DNA from: RHLJ01 sp965601955
GTDB lineage: Bacteria > Bacteroidota > Rhodothermia > Balneolales > Balneolaceae
Assembly: GCA_965601955.1 (NCBI GenBank)
Contig: OZ271855.1
Location: forward strand, 1,240,001-1,304,000
DNA length: 64,000 nucleotides
Direction: 5' to 3'
Positions 16,092 to 24,473 of this stretch are shown here, piece by piece. How positions within the stretch are numbered: position 1 is the first letter of the stretch; each line of letters begins with the position of its first letter. The notes below the pieces were generated by a model. It was not told the origin of the DNA, did not search any database, and worked only from the letters and a program-made list of their open reading frames with translations. The translations under genes and the position numbers were made by a program.

Positions 16092-17036
16092 TTAACCTCC
16101 TTCATAGCTAAAAACTACAGACACATTTCCATTGTTGTCTACCTTTCTCACTCTCGGAATAATCACATCATCATTCCTCTCCCAAAACTTCCACCATTTT
16201 CCATTACCGATAGTAGACTCAAGCAAATACACATCTCCATCTAAAACATCTACTCCATGTGGAGACCATGGTGCCTGAGATTCCAAAAATGTTTCAATTT
16301 CACCAGATGGAGAAACCCGTATGATCTCCCTGTTTCCATAATAAGCCAGATACACATTTTTGGATTCATCTACAGCCATATCAAAGAAGATATTGGCACC
16401 TCTAAATGGGAGATTATCAGGGTTGTCATCTTTGAGGTTGGTAGCAAGAATGGCAAGCTCATCTCCTTTTTTGATATAAAGGTCACTATTGGTCATGATA
16501 TATAATGAACCATCAGGAGTGATCTCCAATAAGTTAATCCGACCCAAATCTTTTCCCAGTTCTATTTCAACAATCGTGTTTGTAGAATCTCTTCTGTAAA
16601 TACTGTTCTCCTTAGCAAAGAAAATTGTTCCATCATTTGAAACGGTATAAGCCTGGATAAAGAATGCTTCCTGGTTAGTATTTGAAGGTATTAGCACTGA
16701 TGTGTCAGAATCTTCAATTACCCATAAAGTATTCCTGAAATTTGGATGGAAGCCATTTCTTTCAGCAGCAAAAATAACTCTATCAGGGTTTCTGCTTAAC
16801 ACAATGTCGCTCGGCGAACGACGAGATTTCAACACTTCAGAAAGTTCCTGGTTCGAATCGATTTTCCAAACGCAGGCATAGTGATCATCATCAACAAAAG
16901 GGCAGATAAAGGTAAAATATAAATTGCCTTTAGCATCAATCACCAGGCCGCCCCAGGGATGAGAATGGGCTTTCTGAGAAAAAGTCATTACTACTAAAAG
17001 CAGTAAGAAAGCTTGAAAAAGATTGAATATTCGCAT
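16092..17036 (-). CDS. Secreted beta-propeller (NHL/SMP-30-like) protein
   Basis: 314 residues with a signal peptide (residues 1-25, FLLLLVVMTFSQKAHS) and repeating strands such as VIDAKGNLYFT, VSNDGTIFFAK, ITPDGSLYIMT and VDESKNVYLA, spaced about 45 residues apart. This is the pattern of an NHL or SMP-30/gluconolactonase-like propeller. No catalytic ligand set is clear. Probably periplasmic or exported. It stands alone, transcribed towards the palindromic repeat and away from the TetR/FadE pair. Confidence 0.7.
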   Translation of the reverse strand: MRIFNLFQAFLLLLVVMTFSQKAHSHPWGGLVIDAKGNLYFTFICPFVDDDHYACVWKIDSNQELSEVLKSRRSPSDIVLSRNPDRVIFAAERNGFHPNFRNTLWVIEDSDTSVLIPSNTNQEAFFIQAYTVSNDGTIFFAKENSIYRRDSTNTIVEIELGKDLGRINLLEITPDGSLYIMTNSDLYIKKGDELAILATNLKDDNPDNLPFRGANIFFDMAVDESKNVYLAYYGNREIIRVSPSGEIETFLESQAPWSPHGVDVLDGDVYLLESTIGNGKWWKFWERNDDVIIPRVRKVDNNGNVSVVFSYEGG

Positions 17037-17207
17037 TTGTCTTAGGTTGCGTACATAAGTTGATAAGCCCTCACATCTAATACTTCAAAAAGAAGTAAAA
17101 ACCAGGAGAATGAAATTGAAGGAAAAGAAGAAAAAACAATGCGTTTTATTTCCTTTTCTCTTCCGTAAATTCTTTATTGCTGGATATTGATTTTCTCCCG
17201 AAACTGA

Positions 17208-17235
17208 TTAACTTGGTCAAGTTAACACTGTTAAC
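17208..17235. promoter_or_regulatory. Overlapping palindromic operator upstream of tetR-fadE
   Basis: TTAACTTGGTCAAGTTAA (17208-17225) is a perfect 8-2-8 inverted repeat, overlapped by GTTAACACTGTTAAC (17221-17235), a 6-3-6 inverted repeat ending 7 bases before the tetR ATG. The position is ideal for autoregulation by the TetR protein, with fadE co-controlled as the next gene in the operon. Confidence 0.65.
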
Positions 17236-17242
17236 CTAAGAT

Positions 17243-17845
17243 ATGAGCGACAAAAAAGCCCCCTTAAGAGAACGAATATTAGATATAAGCAGGCACTATG
17301 TGTATACAGAAGGGCATGCTTCACTTTCTATGCGAAAAATTGCAAAGGAAGTAGGAGTTACTGCCACCAGCATTTATCTCCACTTCGAGAATAAAGATGA
17401 TCTAATTCATACTCTTATTGAGGAATCTGCGGATGAATTGATTCAGGCTATTATGGAAAGTGCTGATCAGCATGCCTCAACTATTGATAAGTTTGAAGCT
17501 ATTATCAGATCCTATGCTGATTTTGCGCTCTCTAATCCAGAAAAGTATCAGATTATTTTTACGGTTCAGCCTAATAGCATAGCCAGGTACCCCAAAGAGA
17601 AGTTTAGAAAAATAAGAAAGGTGTATGCACTTCTTGAGTCTGTAATCCTTAAGGGAATTAATGAAGGTATCATGGAATTGGATGAGCCTCTTATTGCTGC
17701 ATATTCTATCTGGGCGCAAATGCACGGTATAATTGCAGTTATTCTAAATCAAAGATTGGATAGCCGTATTGATCGCAAAAAATTCTTAGAGGAATCCATC
17801 GAACATATTGTACAGGGGTTCCTGATTCGAACCAAAACTACTTAA
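17243..17845 (+). CDS. TetR/AcrR-family transcriptional repressor
   Basis: 200 residues. The N-terminal helix-turn-helix is legible (RERILDISRHYVYTEGHASLSMRKIAKEVGVTATSIYLHFENKDDLIHTL, about residues 8-58), followed by an all-helical ligand-binding domain. It lies 10 bases upstream of an acyl-CoA dehydrogenase gene, behind a double palindrome that is its likely operator. By analogy with fatty-acid-responsive TetR regulators (FadR of Bacillus, PsrA), the ligand may be an acyl-CoA; this is inference from the neighbour. Confidence 0.9.
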   Translation: MSDKKAPLRERILDISRHYVYTEGHASLSMRKIAKEVGVTATSIYLHFENKDDLIHTLIEESADELIQAIMESADQHASTIDKFEAIIRSYADFALSNPEKYQIIFTVQPNSIARYPKEKFRKIRKVYALLESVILKGINEGIMELDEPLIAAYSIWAQMHGIIAVILNQRLDSRIDRKKFLEESIEHIVQGFLIRTKTT

Positions 17846-17855
17846 CCAAGTTGTC

Positions 17856-20348
17856 ATGGAAGCAATAACTGAATTTCTTGGATTTTTGTACGAAGTGCCT
17901 CTCTGGGCTTCTATCACTTCTGCTATTTTATTAGCAATTATTTTTTCCTATACCGGCGCACCACTTTGGCTTTGGGCTATAGCTGGATATGCGGGCCTGG
18001 CTGGTTTAGATGCTCCAAACTGGCTTTACATCACCTATTCGGTTCTGGTAATAGTATTCAATGTTAAGTCGATTAGAAGAGCATTGTTGAGCGGCCCAAT
18101 TATGAAGTTGCTGGATGTACTCAACTTTTTGCCTACCATCTCCGAAACCGAACAGACTGCCATAGACGCGGGCACTGTGTGGGTGGAGGGGGAGCTTTTC
18201 TCCGGGAAACCGAACTTCAAGAAAGTATTGGAAGAACCCTACCCTGAGCTCACAAAAGATGAACAGGAATTTTTGGATAACCAGGTGGAAGCACTTTGCG
18301 AAATGGTAAATGACTGGGATGTATTTGTGAAGAAGGATTTCACGGATGAAGCCTGGGAATATATGAGAAAGGAAGGCTTCTTTGGCCTGATAATCCCCAA
18401 GAAATTTGGAGGACATGAATTTTCAGCAACCGCTCACAGTGCCATTGTAGCCAAGTTGGGTTCAAGATCTGGACCTTTAGCTACCACAGTGATGGTACCC
18501 AATTCCCTGGGGCCTGCTGAATTATTGATGCATTACGGAACCGATAAACAGAAAGAATATTACTTACCTCGTCTGGCAGCAGGGGTGGAAATGCCCTGTT
18601 TTGCCCTCACTGAACCTAACGCTGGTTCCGATGCAGGGGGCATGACTTCAGAAGGAGAAGTATTTAAAGGGGAAGATGGAGAGCTTTATCTAAAGCTCAA
18701 CTGGAATAAGCGTTATATAACTCTGGCAGCAATATCTACGGTATTAGGCCTGGCATTCAAACTTAAGGACCCAGAGAATTTATTGGGCAAAGGTGAGGAT
18801 TTAGGAATCACTTGTGCCTTGGTTCCATCTAATACAAAAGGGGTGGTTTTAGGTAAGCGCCACGATCCTTTAGGAGTACCATTTTATAATTGTCCAACTC
18901 ATGGTCATGATGTAATTGTTCCTACTGATGCCATTATTGGTGGTAAAGAAGGGGCAGGAAATGGATGGCGAATGCTGATGGAATCCCTGGCAGTTGGGCG
19001 GGGTATTTCACTTCCTGCGCAAAGCCTGGGCGGAGCTAAAATGGCGACCCGGGTAGTGGGTGCCTATGCCATGATTAGAAAGCAATTTGGACTCAACATT
19101 GGAAAATTCGAGGGTATTGAAGAACCAATGGCTCGCATTGGTGGATACACTTATTTTATGGAAGCGGCAAGAAGATATACTACAGGTGGACTTGATCAGG
19201 GAGCAAAACCTGCGGTTGTTACAGCCATCATGAAGTACAACTTTACAGAGCTCATGCGTGAGATTGTAAATGACGGAATGGATATAGTAGGCGGGGCAGG
19301 AATTTCCAGAGGCCCACGCAATATATTTGCCAATGGGTATATCTCACTACCTATTGCCATTACCGTGGAAGGAGCAAATATCCTTACCCGAACCCTAATG
19401 ATATTCGGTCAAGGGGCGATACGATGCCATCCTTATGCACTTAACGAAATCAAAGCACTAACTGAAGGTGATGTAAAAGGCTTTGATGATAACTTCTGGA
19501 GACATATTGGTCATGTTGGACGAAACAAAGCACGTGCGTTTGTATTGAGTATCACGAGAGGGGCTTTGGCAAGTTCACCGGTAAGTGGGCCAGCTTCTAA
19601 GTACTTCAGAAGGTTGGCATGGGCTTCGGCATCGTTCGCCTTCTTTGCTGATATCGCCCTGGGTTCCTATGGTGGAGCACTCAAAATGAAGGAAAAAATT
19701 GCTGGCAGGTACGCAGATATTCTCAGTCATATGTACTTAGCTGCTGCAACACTTAAGCGATTCGAAGCAGAAGGCAGAAGAAAAGAAGACGAGGTATTCT
19801 TCAAGTGGGCGATGGAATATATTTTCTATCGTATCCAGGTAGCCTTCGAAGGAATTTTAAAAGAGATTAAGGTTCCAGGATTAAGCTGGGCATTCCGACT
19901 TGCAGGTGTATGGTCCAGGGTAAATCCTATCGGAACCTATCCATCTGATGAGTTAGGCCACAAGGTTGCCTCTGCTATCCAGGTGGTGGGTGATCAAAGG
20001 GATCGCATTACAGACGGTATCTATGTTCCAAAAGACCCCGAGCAGGCTATGGGTAGGTATGAGAATGCGCTTAACTTAATTACCGAGACTGAGCCAGTAT
20101 ATAAGAAGTTATATGTAGCCATGAAGAAGAAAGAGCTTCCCAAGGCTCCGGTTACAGAGTTAATCGATATTGCTTATAAGAAAGAGATTATTACTCAGGA
20201 AGAAGCAAAATTGGCCCGAAAAGCAGAAGAGGCCAGAAACGATGCCATCCAGGTTGATGAATTTACATTGGAGGAATACATGAACGAAACTCCGAGATCA
20301 ACAGATGGTAAAGGGCTGACTTCATCAGAGGTAATTTCGGCTATTTAG
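17856..20348 (+). CDS. fadE: Acyl-CoA dehydrogenase, FadE type, membrane-anchored
   Basis: First step of fatty-acid beta-oxidation: FAD-dependent oxidation of acyl-CoA to trans-2-enoyl-CoA. At 830 residues it has the size of E. coli FadE. Two N-terminal hydrophobic segments (about 15-60) precede the acyl-CoA dehydrogenase core (CFALTEPNAGSDAGGMTSEG; GGAGISRGPRNIF; ITVEGANILTRTL) and the FadE C-terminal extension (around 530-800). It is co-transcribed with the TetR gene and should respond to fatty acids if that regulator is acyl-CoA-sensing. A strong terminator follows. Confidence 0.92.
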   Translation: MEAITEFLGFLYEVPLWASITSAILLAIIFSYTGAPLWLWAIAGYAGLAGLDAPNWLYITYSVLVIVFNVKSIRRALLSGPIMKLLDVLNFLPTISETEQTAIDAGTVWVEGELFSGKPNFKKVLEEPYPELTKDEQEFLDNQVEALCEMVNDWDVFVKKDFTDEAWEYMRKEGFFGLIIPKKFGGHEFSATAHSAIVAKLGSRSGPLATTVMVPNSLGPAELLMHYGTDKQKEYYLPRLAAGVEMPCFALTEPNAGSDAGGMTSEGEVFKGEDGELYLKLNWNKRYITLAAISTVLGLAFKLKDPENLLGKGEDLGITCALVPSNTKGVVLGKRHDPLGVPFYNCPTHGHDVIVPTDAIIGGKEGAGNGWRMLMESLAVGRGISLPAQSLGGAKMATRVVGAYAMIRKQFGLNIGKFEGIEEPMARIGGYTYFMEAARRYTTGGLDQGAKPAVVTAIMKYNFTELMREIVNDGMDIVGGAGISRGPRNIFANGYISLPIAITVEGANILTRTLMIFGQGAIRCHPYALNEIKALTEGDVKGFDDNFWRHIGHVGRNKARAFVLSITRGALASSPVSGPASKYFRRLAWASASFAFFADIALGSYGGALKMKEKIAGRYADILSHMYLAAATLKRFEAEGRRKEDEVFFKWAMEYIFYRIQVAFEGILKEIKVPGLSWAFRLAGVWSRVNPIGTYPSDELGHKVASAIQVVGDQRDRITDGIYVPKDPEQAMGRYENALNLITETEPVYKKLYVAMKKKELPKAPVTELIDIAYKKEIITQEEAKLARKAEEARNDAIQVDEFTLEEYMNETPRSTDGKGLTSSEVISAI

Positions 20349-20386
20349 AGCGAATATTTATTGGTAGTTCAAGAATCTTAACCGAT

Positions 20387-20419
20387 ACCCGGGCGAGGTG
20401 ATACTCCCCGGGTTTTTTA
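20387..20419 (+). terminator. Rho-independent terminator after fadE
   Basis: Stem ACCCGGG (20387-20393) / CCCGGGT (20407-20413) with a T-run. It lies between convergent fadE and the TPM-domain gene. Confidence 0.85.
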
Positions 20420-20430
20420 TTTCTAGCTAT

Positions 20431-21372
20431 CTACCAACCCCCGCTGGCCCCGCCACCGCCAGAACCGAATCCGCCGCCACCGCCGAATCCTCCAAAACCG
20501 CCGCCGCCGAAGCTACCACCTCCACCAAATGAGGAACCACCACCACGGTTTCCGCCTCCATTGAAAAGAGTGCTCCAAAACAAGGCTTCAACTACATCAT
20601 CTGGTCCAAAAGTTCTTCTTCGACCTCTGCCTCCACGACCTCCTTTTGAAATCAAGAAGATGATAATCACTATGATGATAATAATTACATCAATGGGAAA
20701 TCCACCGCCATCACCATCAGAGTATCTCAACCCTTCCGGAGTTCCCTCAAATTCTCCCGAAGCAAGTTGAATAAGAGCGCTGGTAGCTCGATCTAAACCC
20801 CCATAAACATCCTGATTTTGAAAACCTGGAGTGATAATATCATTAATAACCCGATTCGCCATTACATCAGGAATAGCCCCCTCTAATCCATAGCCAACTT
20901 CAATTCGTATTTGACGATCTCCCTCTGAAATTAGAATCAGCACCCCATTATAGCGCTCTCCCTCCCACATTCTCCATCTGTTAAAAAGCTCAGTGCTGAT
21001 TTCTTCAATAGAGTTTCCCTGAAGAGACTCCAGAGTGGCTATTGCAATCACATTAGTAGTAGTATCCCGGTAGTTTATCATCTTTTGTTCAAGAGCTTGT
21101 TCTTCAGCACTTGTAAGCATATTGGCATAGTCATTAACCATTCCAGAAGGACGGTCAGGTAGGAAATCAAAATTTTGAGCAAAAGCCGTTGAGAAGGAAG
21201 AAAGTGCTAAAAGTGCAATAGCTAATGTCTTTGCGAGGAGTTTCGTACTAAATCTTAGGTCTGTTCTTTTTTCGACGAAGCAATCTCCATAATTTAAGTC
21301 AGAATCCTGAGATTGCTTCTCCCGATGAATCGGGATCGCAATGATTGTTGTATTGTTTATTTGACTACGCAT
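20431..21372 (-). CDS. TPM-domain (YgcG/Psb32-like) secreted protein with Gly-rich tail
   Basis: TPM phosphatase-like domain (RPSGMVNDYANMLTSAEEQALEQKM...VIAIATLESLQG...NGVLILISEGDRQIRIEVGYGLEGAIPD), then one membrane segment (DVIIIIIVIIIFLI), a basic RGGRGRRR patch and a Gly/Phe-rich tail ending GASGGW, as in the YgcG family. The chosen ATG (21372) overlaps the upstream TPM stop by 8 bases. This leaves ~40 residues before the signal-peptide-like LLAKTLAIALLALSSFSTAFAQ, and that extension is encoded largely by a palindromic repeat (21271-21343). The real start may therefore be non-canonical. It is the last gene of a LemA-TPM-TPM operon, probably acting at the cell envelope. Confidence 0.82.
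   Translation of the reverse strand: MRSQINNTTIIAIPIHREKQSQDSDLNYGDCFVEKRTDLRFSTKLLAKTLAIALLALSSFSTAFAQNFDFLPDRPSGMVNDYANMLTSAEEQALEQKMINYRDTTTNVIAIATLESLQGNSIEEISTELFNRWRMWEGERYNGVLILISEGDRQIRIEVGYGLEGAIPDVMANRVINDIITPGFQNQDVYGGLDRATSALIQLASGEFEGTPEGLRYSDGDGGGFPIDVIIIIIVIIIFLISKGGRGGRGRRRTFGPDDVVEALFWSTLFNGGGNRGGGSSFGGGGSFGGGGFGGFGGGGGFGSGGGGASGGW
21271..21343. repeat. Palindromic repeat inside 5' end of TPM gene
   Basis: GAAGCAATCTC (21277-21287) pairs with GAGATTGCTTC (21309-21319), and TCCCGATGAATCGGGA (21320-21335) forms a second hairpin. It shares the CGACGAAGCAATC wording with the repeat at 56468-56610. It is translated in frame as the leader of the minus-strand TPM protein. Confidence 0.75.
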
Positions 21373-21811
21373 CTCCATTCTCTCCATAACTAATTTCATC
21401 GTCCAATTCATTTACATCATCCGATTGATAAGGGAAGAACTCCTTGAGTTTTTGTCCTACTAAAAGGATGGCATCTTTTAATCCACTTTCATAATCATCG
21501 GCCTGGAAGTATTTCTTCATGAGCCTTAATTCACTATTCCAGAATTGTTGTCCTACTTTTTTGTGAATACCTTCGTCGCCCCAAATAGCCATTTTATGAT
21601 CCTTAGCAGCGATATAAATAATGACTCCATTTTTTAGTTCAGTTTCATGCATCTTTAATTCGGTAAACACTTCCTTGGCACGAGTGATCGGATCATCTGC
21701 TTTACAGCGATCTTCAATATGAACCCTAACTTCACCTGAAGTATTATTTTCAGCTTCCTTGATGGCAGCTACAATGGTTTTCTCTTCTTCTTTTGTTAAA
21801 AATCTAGCCAT
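21365..21811 (-). CDS. TPM-domain protein (Psb32/TLP18.3-like), short form
   Basis: About 148 residues starting MARFLTKEEEKTIVAAIKEAE; the longer frame to 21844 adds residues that do not fit the family. TPM-domain features: TSGEVRVHIEDRC, LKNGVIIYIAAKDHKMAIWGDEGIH, and a helical C-terminus ending in an acidic tail. It has no signal peptide, unlike its downstream partner, so it probably acts in the cytoplasm or at the inner membrane. It stands between lemA and the larger TPM gene; this three-gene set recurs in many Bacteroidota. Confidence 0.85.
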   Translation of the reverse strand: MARFLTKEEEKTIVAAIKEAENNTSGEVRVHIEDRCKADDPITRAKEVFTELKMHETELKNGVIIYIAAKDHKMAIWGDEGIHKKVGQQFWNSELRLMKKYFQADDYESGLKDAILLVGQKLKEFFPYQSDDVNELDDEISYGENGDA

Positions 21812-21880
21812 AAGTATGACAATTGACGTTTGACAGATAACCAACGTTGGTCATTGGTCATCTGCCTTTAGTCGTTAAAA

Positions 21881-22471
21881 TTAGTTTGAAAAATCTACGG
21901 TTGGTGCTTGTTCAGCTCCCTGATCGGCTTCGAAATAAGCTTTTCTTTCAAATCCACCTATCGAAGCAAAAATACTGGTTGGGAATTTTCGAATTGCTGA
22001 ATTATAGGATTGAGCAGCATCATTGAATCTTTTCCTCTCCGTAGAGATTCTATTTTCCGTTCCTTCTAATTGAGCCTGAAGATCTCTGAAATTCGAATTA
22101 GCTCGTAGTTCAGGATAGCGCTCAACGGTAACAAGTAACCGAGACAATGCTCCACTTAACTGAGCTTGTGCCTGCTGGAATTGTTGAAGCTTAGCAGGAT
22201 CATTTAAGTCATCCGCAGAAATATTGATAGATGATGCATTGCTTCTTGCATTGGTAACTGCGGTAAGTGTCTCTTGTTCAAAGTCTGCTGCTCCTCTAAC
22301 CGTATTTACCAGATTAGGAATAAGATCTGCCCTGCGTTGGTATTGATTCTCTACCTGTGCCCATGCGCCTTCGACACTTTCCTCCCGGTCTACAAGGCCG
22401 TTATTAACGCCAATCCCATAAATTGCGATGATAACAACTATTACGATTCCGATTAAAAATTTTCCCTTCAT
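21881..22471 (-). CDS. lemA: LemA family protein
   Basis: 196 residues. One N-terminal transmembrane segment (FLIGIVIVVIIAIYGIG) is followed by the family's helical bundle: VEGAWAQVENQYQRRADLIPNLVNTVRGAADFEQETLTAVTNARS, LSRLLVTVERYPELRANSNFRDLQAQLEGTENRI and RKRFNDAAQSYNSAIRKFP. It heads the operon with two TPM genes. Function in bacteria is not settled; the conserved LemA-TPM association points to envelope quality control. Confidence 0.93.
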   Translation of the reverse strand: MKGKFLIGIVIVVIIAIYGIGVNNGLVDREESVEGAWAQVENQYQRRADLIPNLVNTVRGAADFEQETLTAVTNARSNASSINISADDLNDPAKLQQFQQAQAQLSGALSRLLVTVERYPELRANSNFRDLQAQLEGTENRISTERKRFNDAAQSYNSAIRKFPTSIFASIGGFERKAYFEADQGAEQAPTVDFSN

Positions 22472-22565
22472 GATTGTGTGTTTAGTTATTTAATTTCCGC
22501 CCGCTTAATACGGACTAAATTCGTTTTAGTTCAACTTCGCTAAACAATAATCAAAAACTATTCCA

Positions 22566-23267
22566 TTGTCAGAGCTTAGCCCCGAATTCATTTATTTTGA
22601 CTTAGACGATACCCTTCTCGATCACAAAAAGGCAGAACGAAACGGATTAGCCGATGTTCACCAGCATTTTGAAGAAATAAACAGAATACCATTATCTAAA
22701 CTCGTAGATACCTATCATCACATAAATAAAGGATTGTGGGAAGAGTACGGAAGAGGGGAGATTGATAGGTATATTCTGCATCGAAGAAGGTTTGAGGAAA
22801 CCTTTATTGCATTAGACATAACCCCCTCACTTTATGAGGAAGCTGGAAAGGTATATATGAATTACTACCGCAACCACTGGGAATGGGTAGAGGGAGCAAA
22901 AGACGCCTATAAAAAAGTAGCTGCCAGATTTCCTACTGGAATCATCACTAATGGATTTGCTGAAACACAGTGGATGAAGATCAAACAATTTGGTTTTGAA
23001 GACTCAACACGTCAGATTGTCATTTCTGAGGAAGTAGGAGTGATGAAACCTCATCCAAAGATATTTGATTATGCCACCGAATTAGCAGGAGTTTCCCGAG
23101 AAAGCATCCTCTATGTTGGCGACTCTTTTACTTCCGATGTACAAGGTGCATTAAATGCGGGCTGGAAGATTGCTTGGTTTAAAGAAAACCCAACTGAAGA
23201 AGAGGCTGCTACTCCTACTTTCTGGTTTGATGATTTTAGCGAGCTGCTAAAAAAGCTTGGGGTCTAG
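22566..23267 (+). CDS. HAD-superfamily hydrolase, YjjG-like nucleotidase
   Basis: 233 residues with all HAD motifs: Asp12/Asp14 in YFDLDDTLLD, ITNGFAETQ (motif II), VMKPHPKIF (motif III Lys) and LYVGDSFTSDVQGA (motif IV). The helical cap inserted after motif I is the C1 type of YjjG/PynA pyrimidine nucleotidases. TTG start at 22566 with no better ATG. It is divergent from the LemA operon. The enzyme probably removes phosphate from nucleoside monophosphates or related small metabolites; substrate is inferred. Confidence 0.85.
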   Translation: MSELSPEFIYFDLDDTLLDHKKAERNGLADVHQHFEEINRIPLSKLVDTYHHINKGLWEEYGRGEIDRYILHRRRFEETFIALDITPSLYEEAGKVYMNYYRNHWEWVEGAKDAYKKVAARFPTGIITNGFAETQWMKIKQFGFEDSTRQIVISEEVGVMKPHPKIFDYATELAGVSRESILYVGDSFTSDVQGALNAGWKIAWFKENPTEEEAATPTFWFDDFSELLKKLGV

Positions 23268-23293
23268 TCACTGTACATCAAACACTTTTTATT

Positions 23294-23407
23294 GTCATTC
23301 TGAGCCCGCCTTCCGAAGTACTCGTACGGCGGACAGGCGAAAGCGAAGAATCAACATTACCCAGAGTACGAATGCCTTCTCCCGAAGGCTTTCGGGATCA
23401 GGATGAC
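23294..23407. repeat. Dispersed palindromic repeat overlapping the mutY stop codon
   Basis: Bounded by GTCATTCTGAG (23294-23304) and AGGATGAC (23400-23407). Inside are hairpins CCGCCTTCCGAAGTACTC.. and TCCCGAAGGCTTTCGGGA (23380-23397). Its outer end supplies the last codons and TGA stop of mutY, read on the minus strand. Confidence 0.8.
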
Positions 23408-24468
23408 TCTAGTAGCTTTTCCGTCAACTTCTTATTTGCTTTTGGAAAGGGATATTGCTCAAGTTCTGTAATATCCACCCACCGTACTTCCTGGCTCGAT
23501 TTAGGTTCAGGATTTCCTGATATCAAATGACATAAATAAGCATACAGCGTTATGGAGAAATGCGAATAAACATGCTTTAGTTGCATAAACTCTTTATAAG
23601 CATGTACCTCAACTCCCAGCTCTTCATTTAATTCTCGCTCTATGGTTTGCTGAATGCTTTCACCTTCCTCCTGTTTACCTCCCGGAAATTCCCAAAGTCC
23701 TCCCAGCATTACATCTTCAGGGCGAAGGGCAATGAGCACCTTACCATCTTTCCTTTGGATTATACCAACACCGATATGCTTGTGAGGCTTCTTCTTGGCA
23801 GGCGATTTATATGGAATAGTGTCCGTTTTTGCCATCTTAGTTGCTACACATCCAGCCTGGATTGGGCAATCCATGCAATTAGGATTGGTCGGTTTACAGA
23901 CGATGGAACCTATTTCCATCAACCCTTGATTGAATGCCGCAGTATGTTCTCTACTGATTAATTCATCAACATGAGCCTGAACTTGTTTGGTAGTCCTGGA
24001 ACTCCTCACATCTTCTTCGATTCCAAAATAGCGAGTGATTACCCGGATCACATTTCCGTCCACTACCGCATTGGGTTTTCCAAAGGCGATGCTGGTGATT
24101 GCAGCAGCAGTATAGGGGCCTATTCCTTTGAGTTTGATAATTTCATCATATTCGGAGGGGACATTGCCATCATATTTTTCTACGATTTCTTTAGAAGCGG
24201 CATGTAAATTTCTGGCACGCGAATAATACCCTAGCCCTTCCCAGGCTTTTAGTACCTGCTGTTGATCTGCTTTTGCTAGGTCGAATACTGTAGGGAATTC
24301 ATTCATAAAACGCTCAAAATAAGGCCAGGCCTGATCAACTCTTGTTTGCTGAAGCATGATCTCGGAAATCCAAATCTTGTATGGATCTTTGGTTTCACGC
24401 CAGGGCATGTCACGTTTGTTCAGGGAATACCAATCCAGGATATTCTGAGCGAAGTCGATAGTAGACAC
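23398..24468 (-). CDS. mutY: A/G-specific adenine glycosylase
   Basis: Base-excision repair enzyme removing adenine opposite 8-oxoguanine. 356 residues: EIMLQQTRVDQ with catalytic Glu36, the helix-hairpin-helix LKGIGPYTAAAI (113-124), VVDGNV with catalytic Asp137, and a [4Fe-4S] cluster site Cys191-x6-Cys198-x2-Cys201-x5-Cys207. A C-terminal NUDIX-like domain recognises the oxidised base; here it even retains a Nudix-box-like GGKQEEGES...RELNEELG. GTG start. The stop lies inside a dispersed repeat, so the last few residues may be acquired. Confidence 0.96.
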   Translation of the reverse strand: MSTIDFAQNILDWYSLNKRDMPWRETKDPYKIWISEIMLQQTRVDQAWPYFERFMNEFPTVFDLAKADQQQVLKAWEGLGYYSRARNLHAASKEIVEKYDGNVPSEYDEIIKLKGIGPYTAAAITSIAFGKPNAVVDGNVIRVITRYFGIEEDVRSSRTTKQVQAHVDELISREHTAAFNQGLMEIGSIVCKPTNPNCMDCPIQAGCVATKMAKTDTIPYKSPAKKKPHKHIGVGIIQRKDGKVLIALRPEDVMLGGLWEFPGGKQEEGESIQQTIERELNEELGVEVHAYKEFMQLKHVYSHFSITLYAYLCHLISGNPEPKSSQEVRWVDITELEQYPFPKANKKLTEKLLESS

Positions 24469-24473
24469 TGAGC

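Noticed and set aside
20431..20580. GC-rich CCGCC repeats as a structural DNA repeat
   Set aside because: They encode the Gly-rich tail of the TPM protein, a normal family feature.
21812..21844. Longer start for the short TPM protein
   Set aside because: MARFLTKEEE at 21811 fits the family start; the 11 additional residues look like translated leader.
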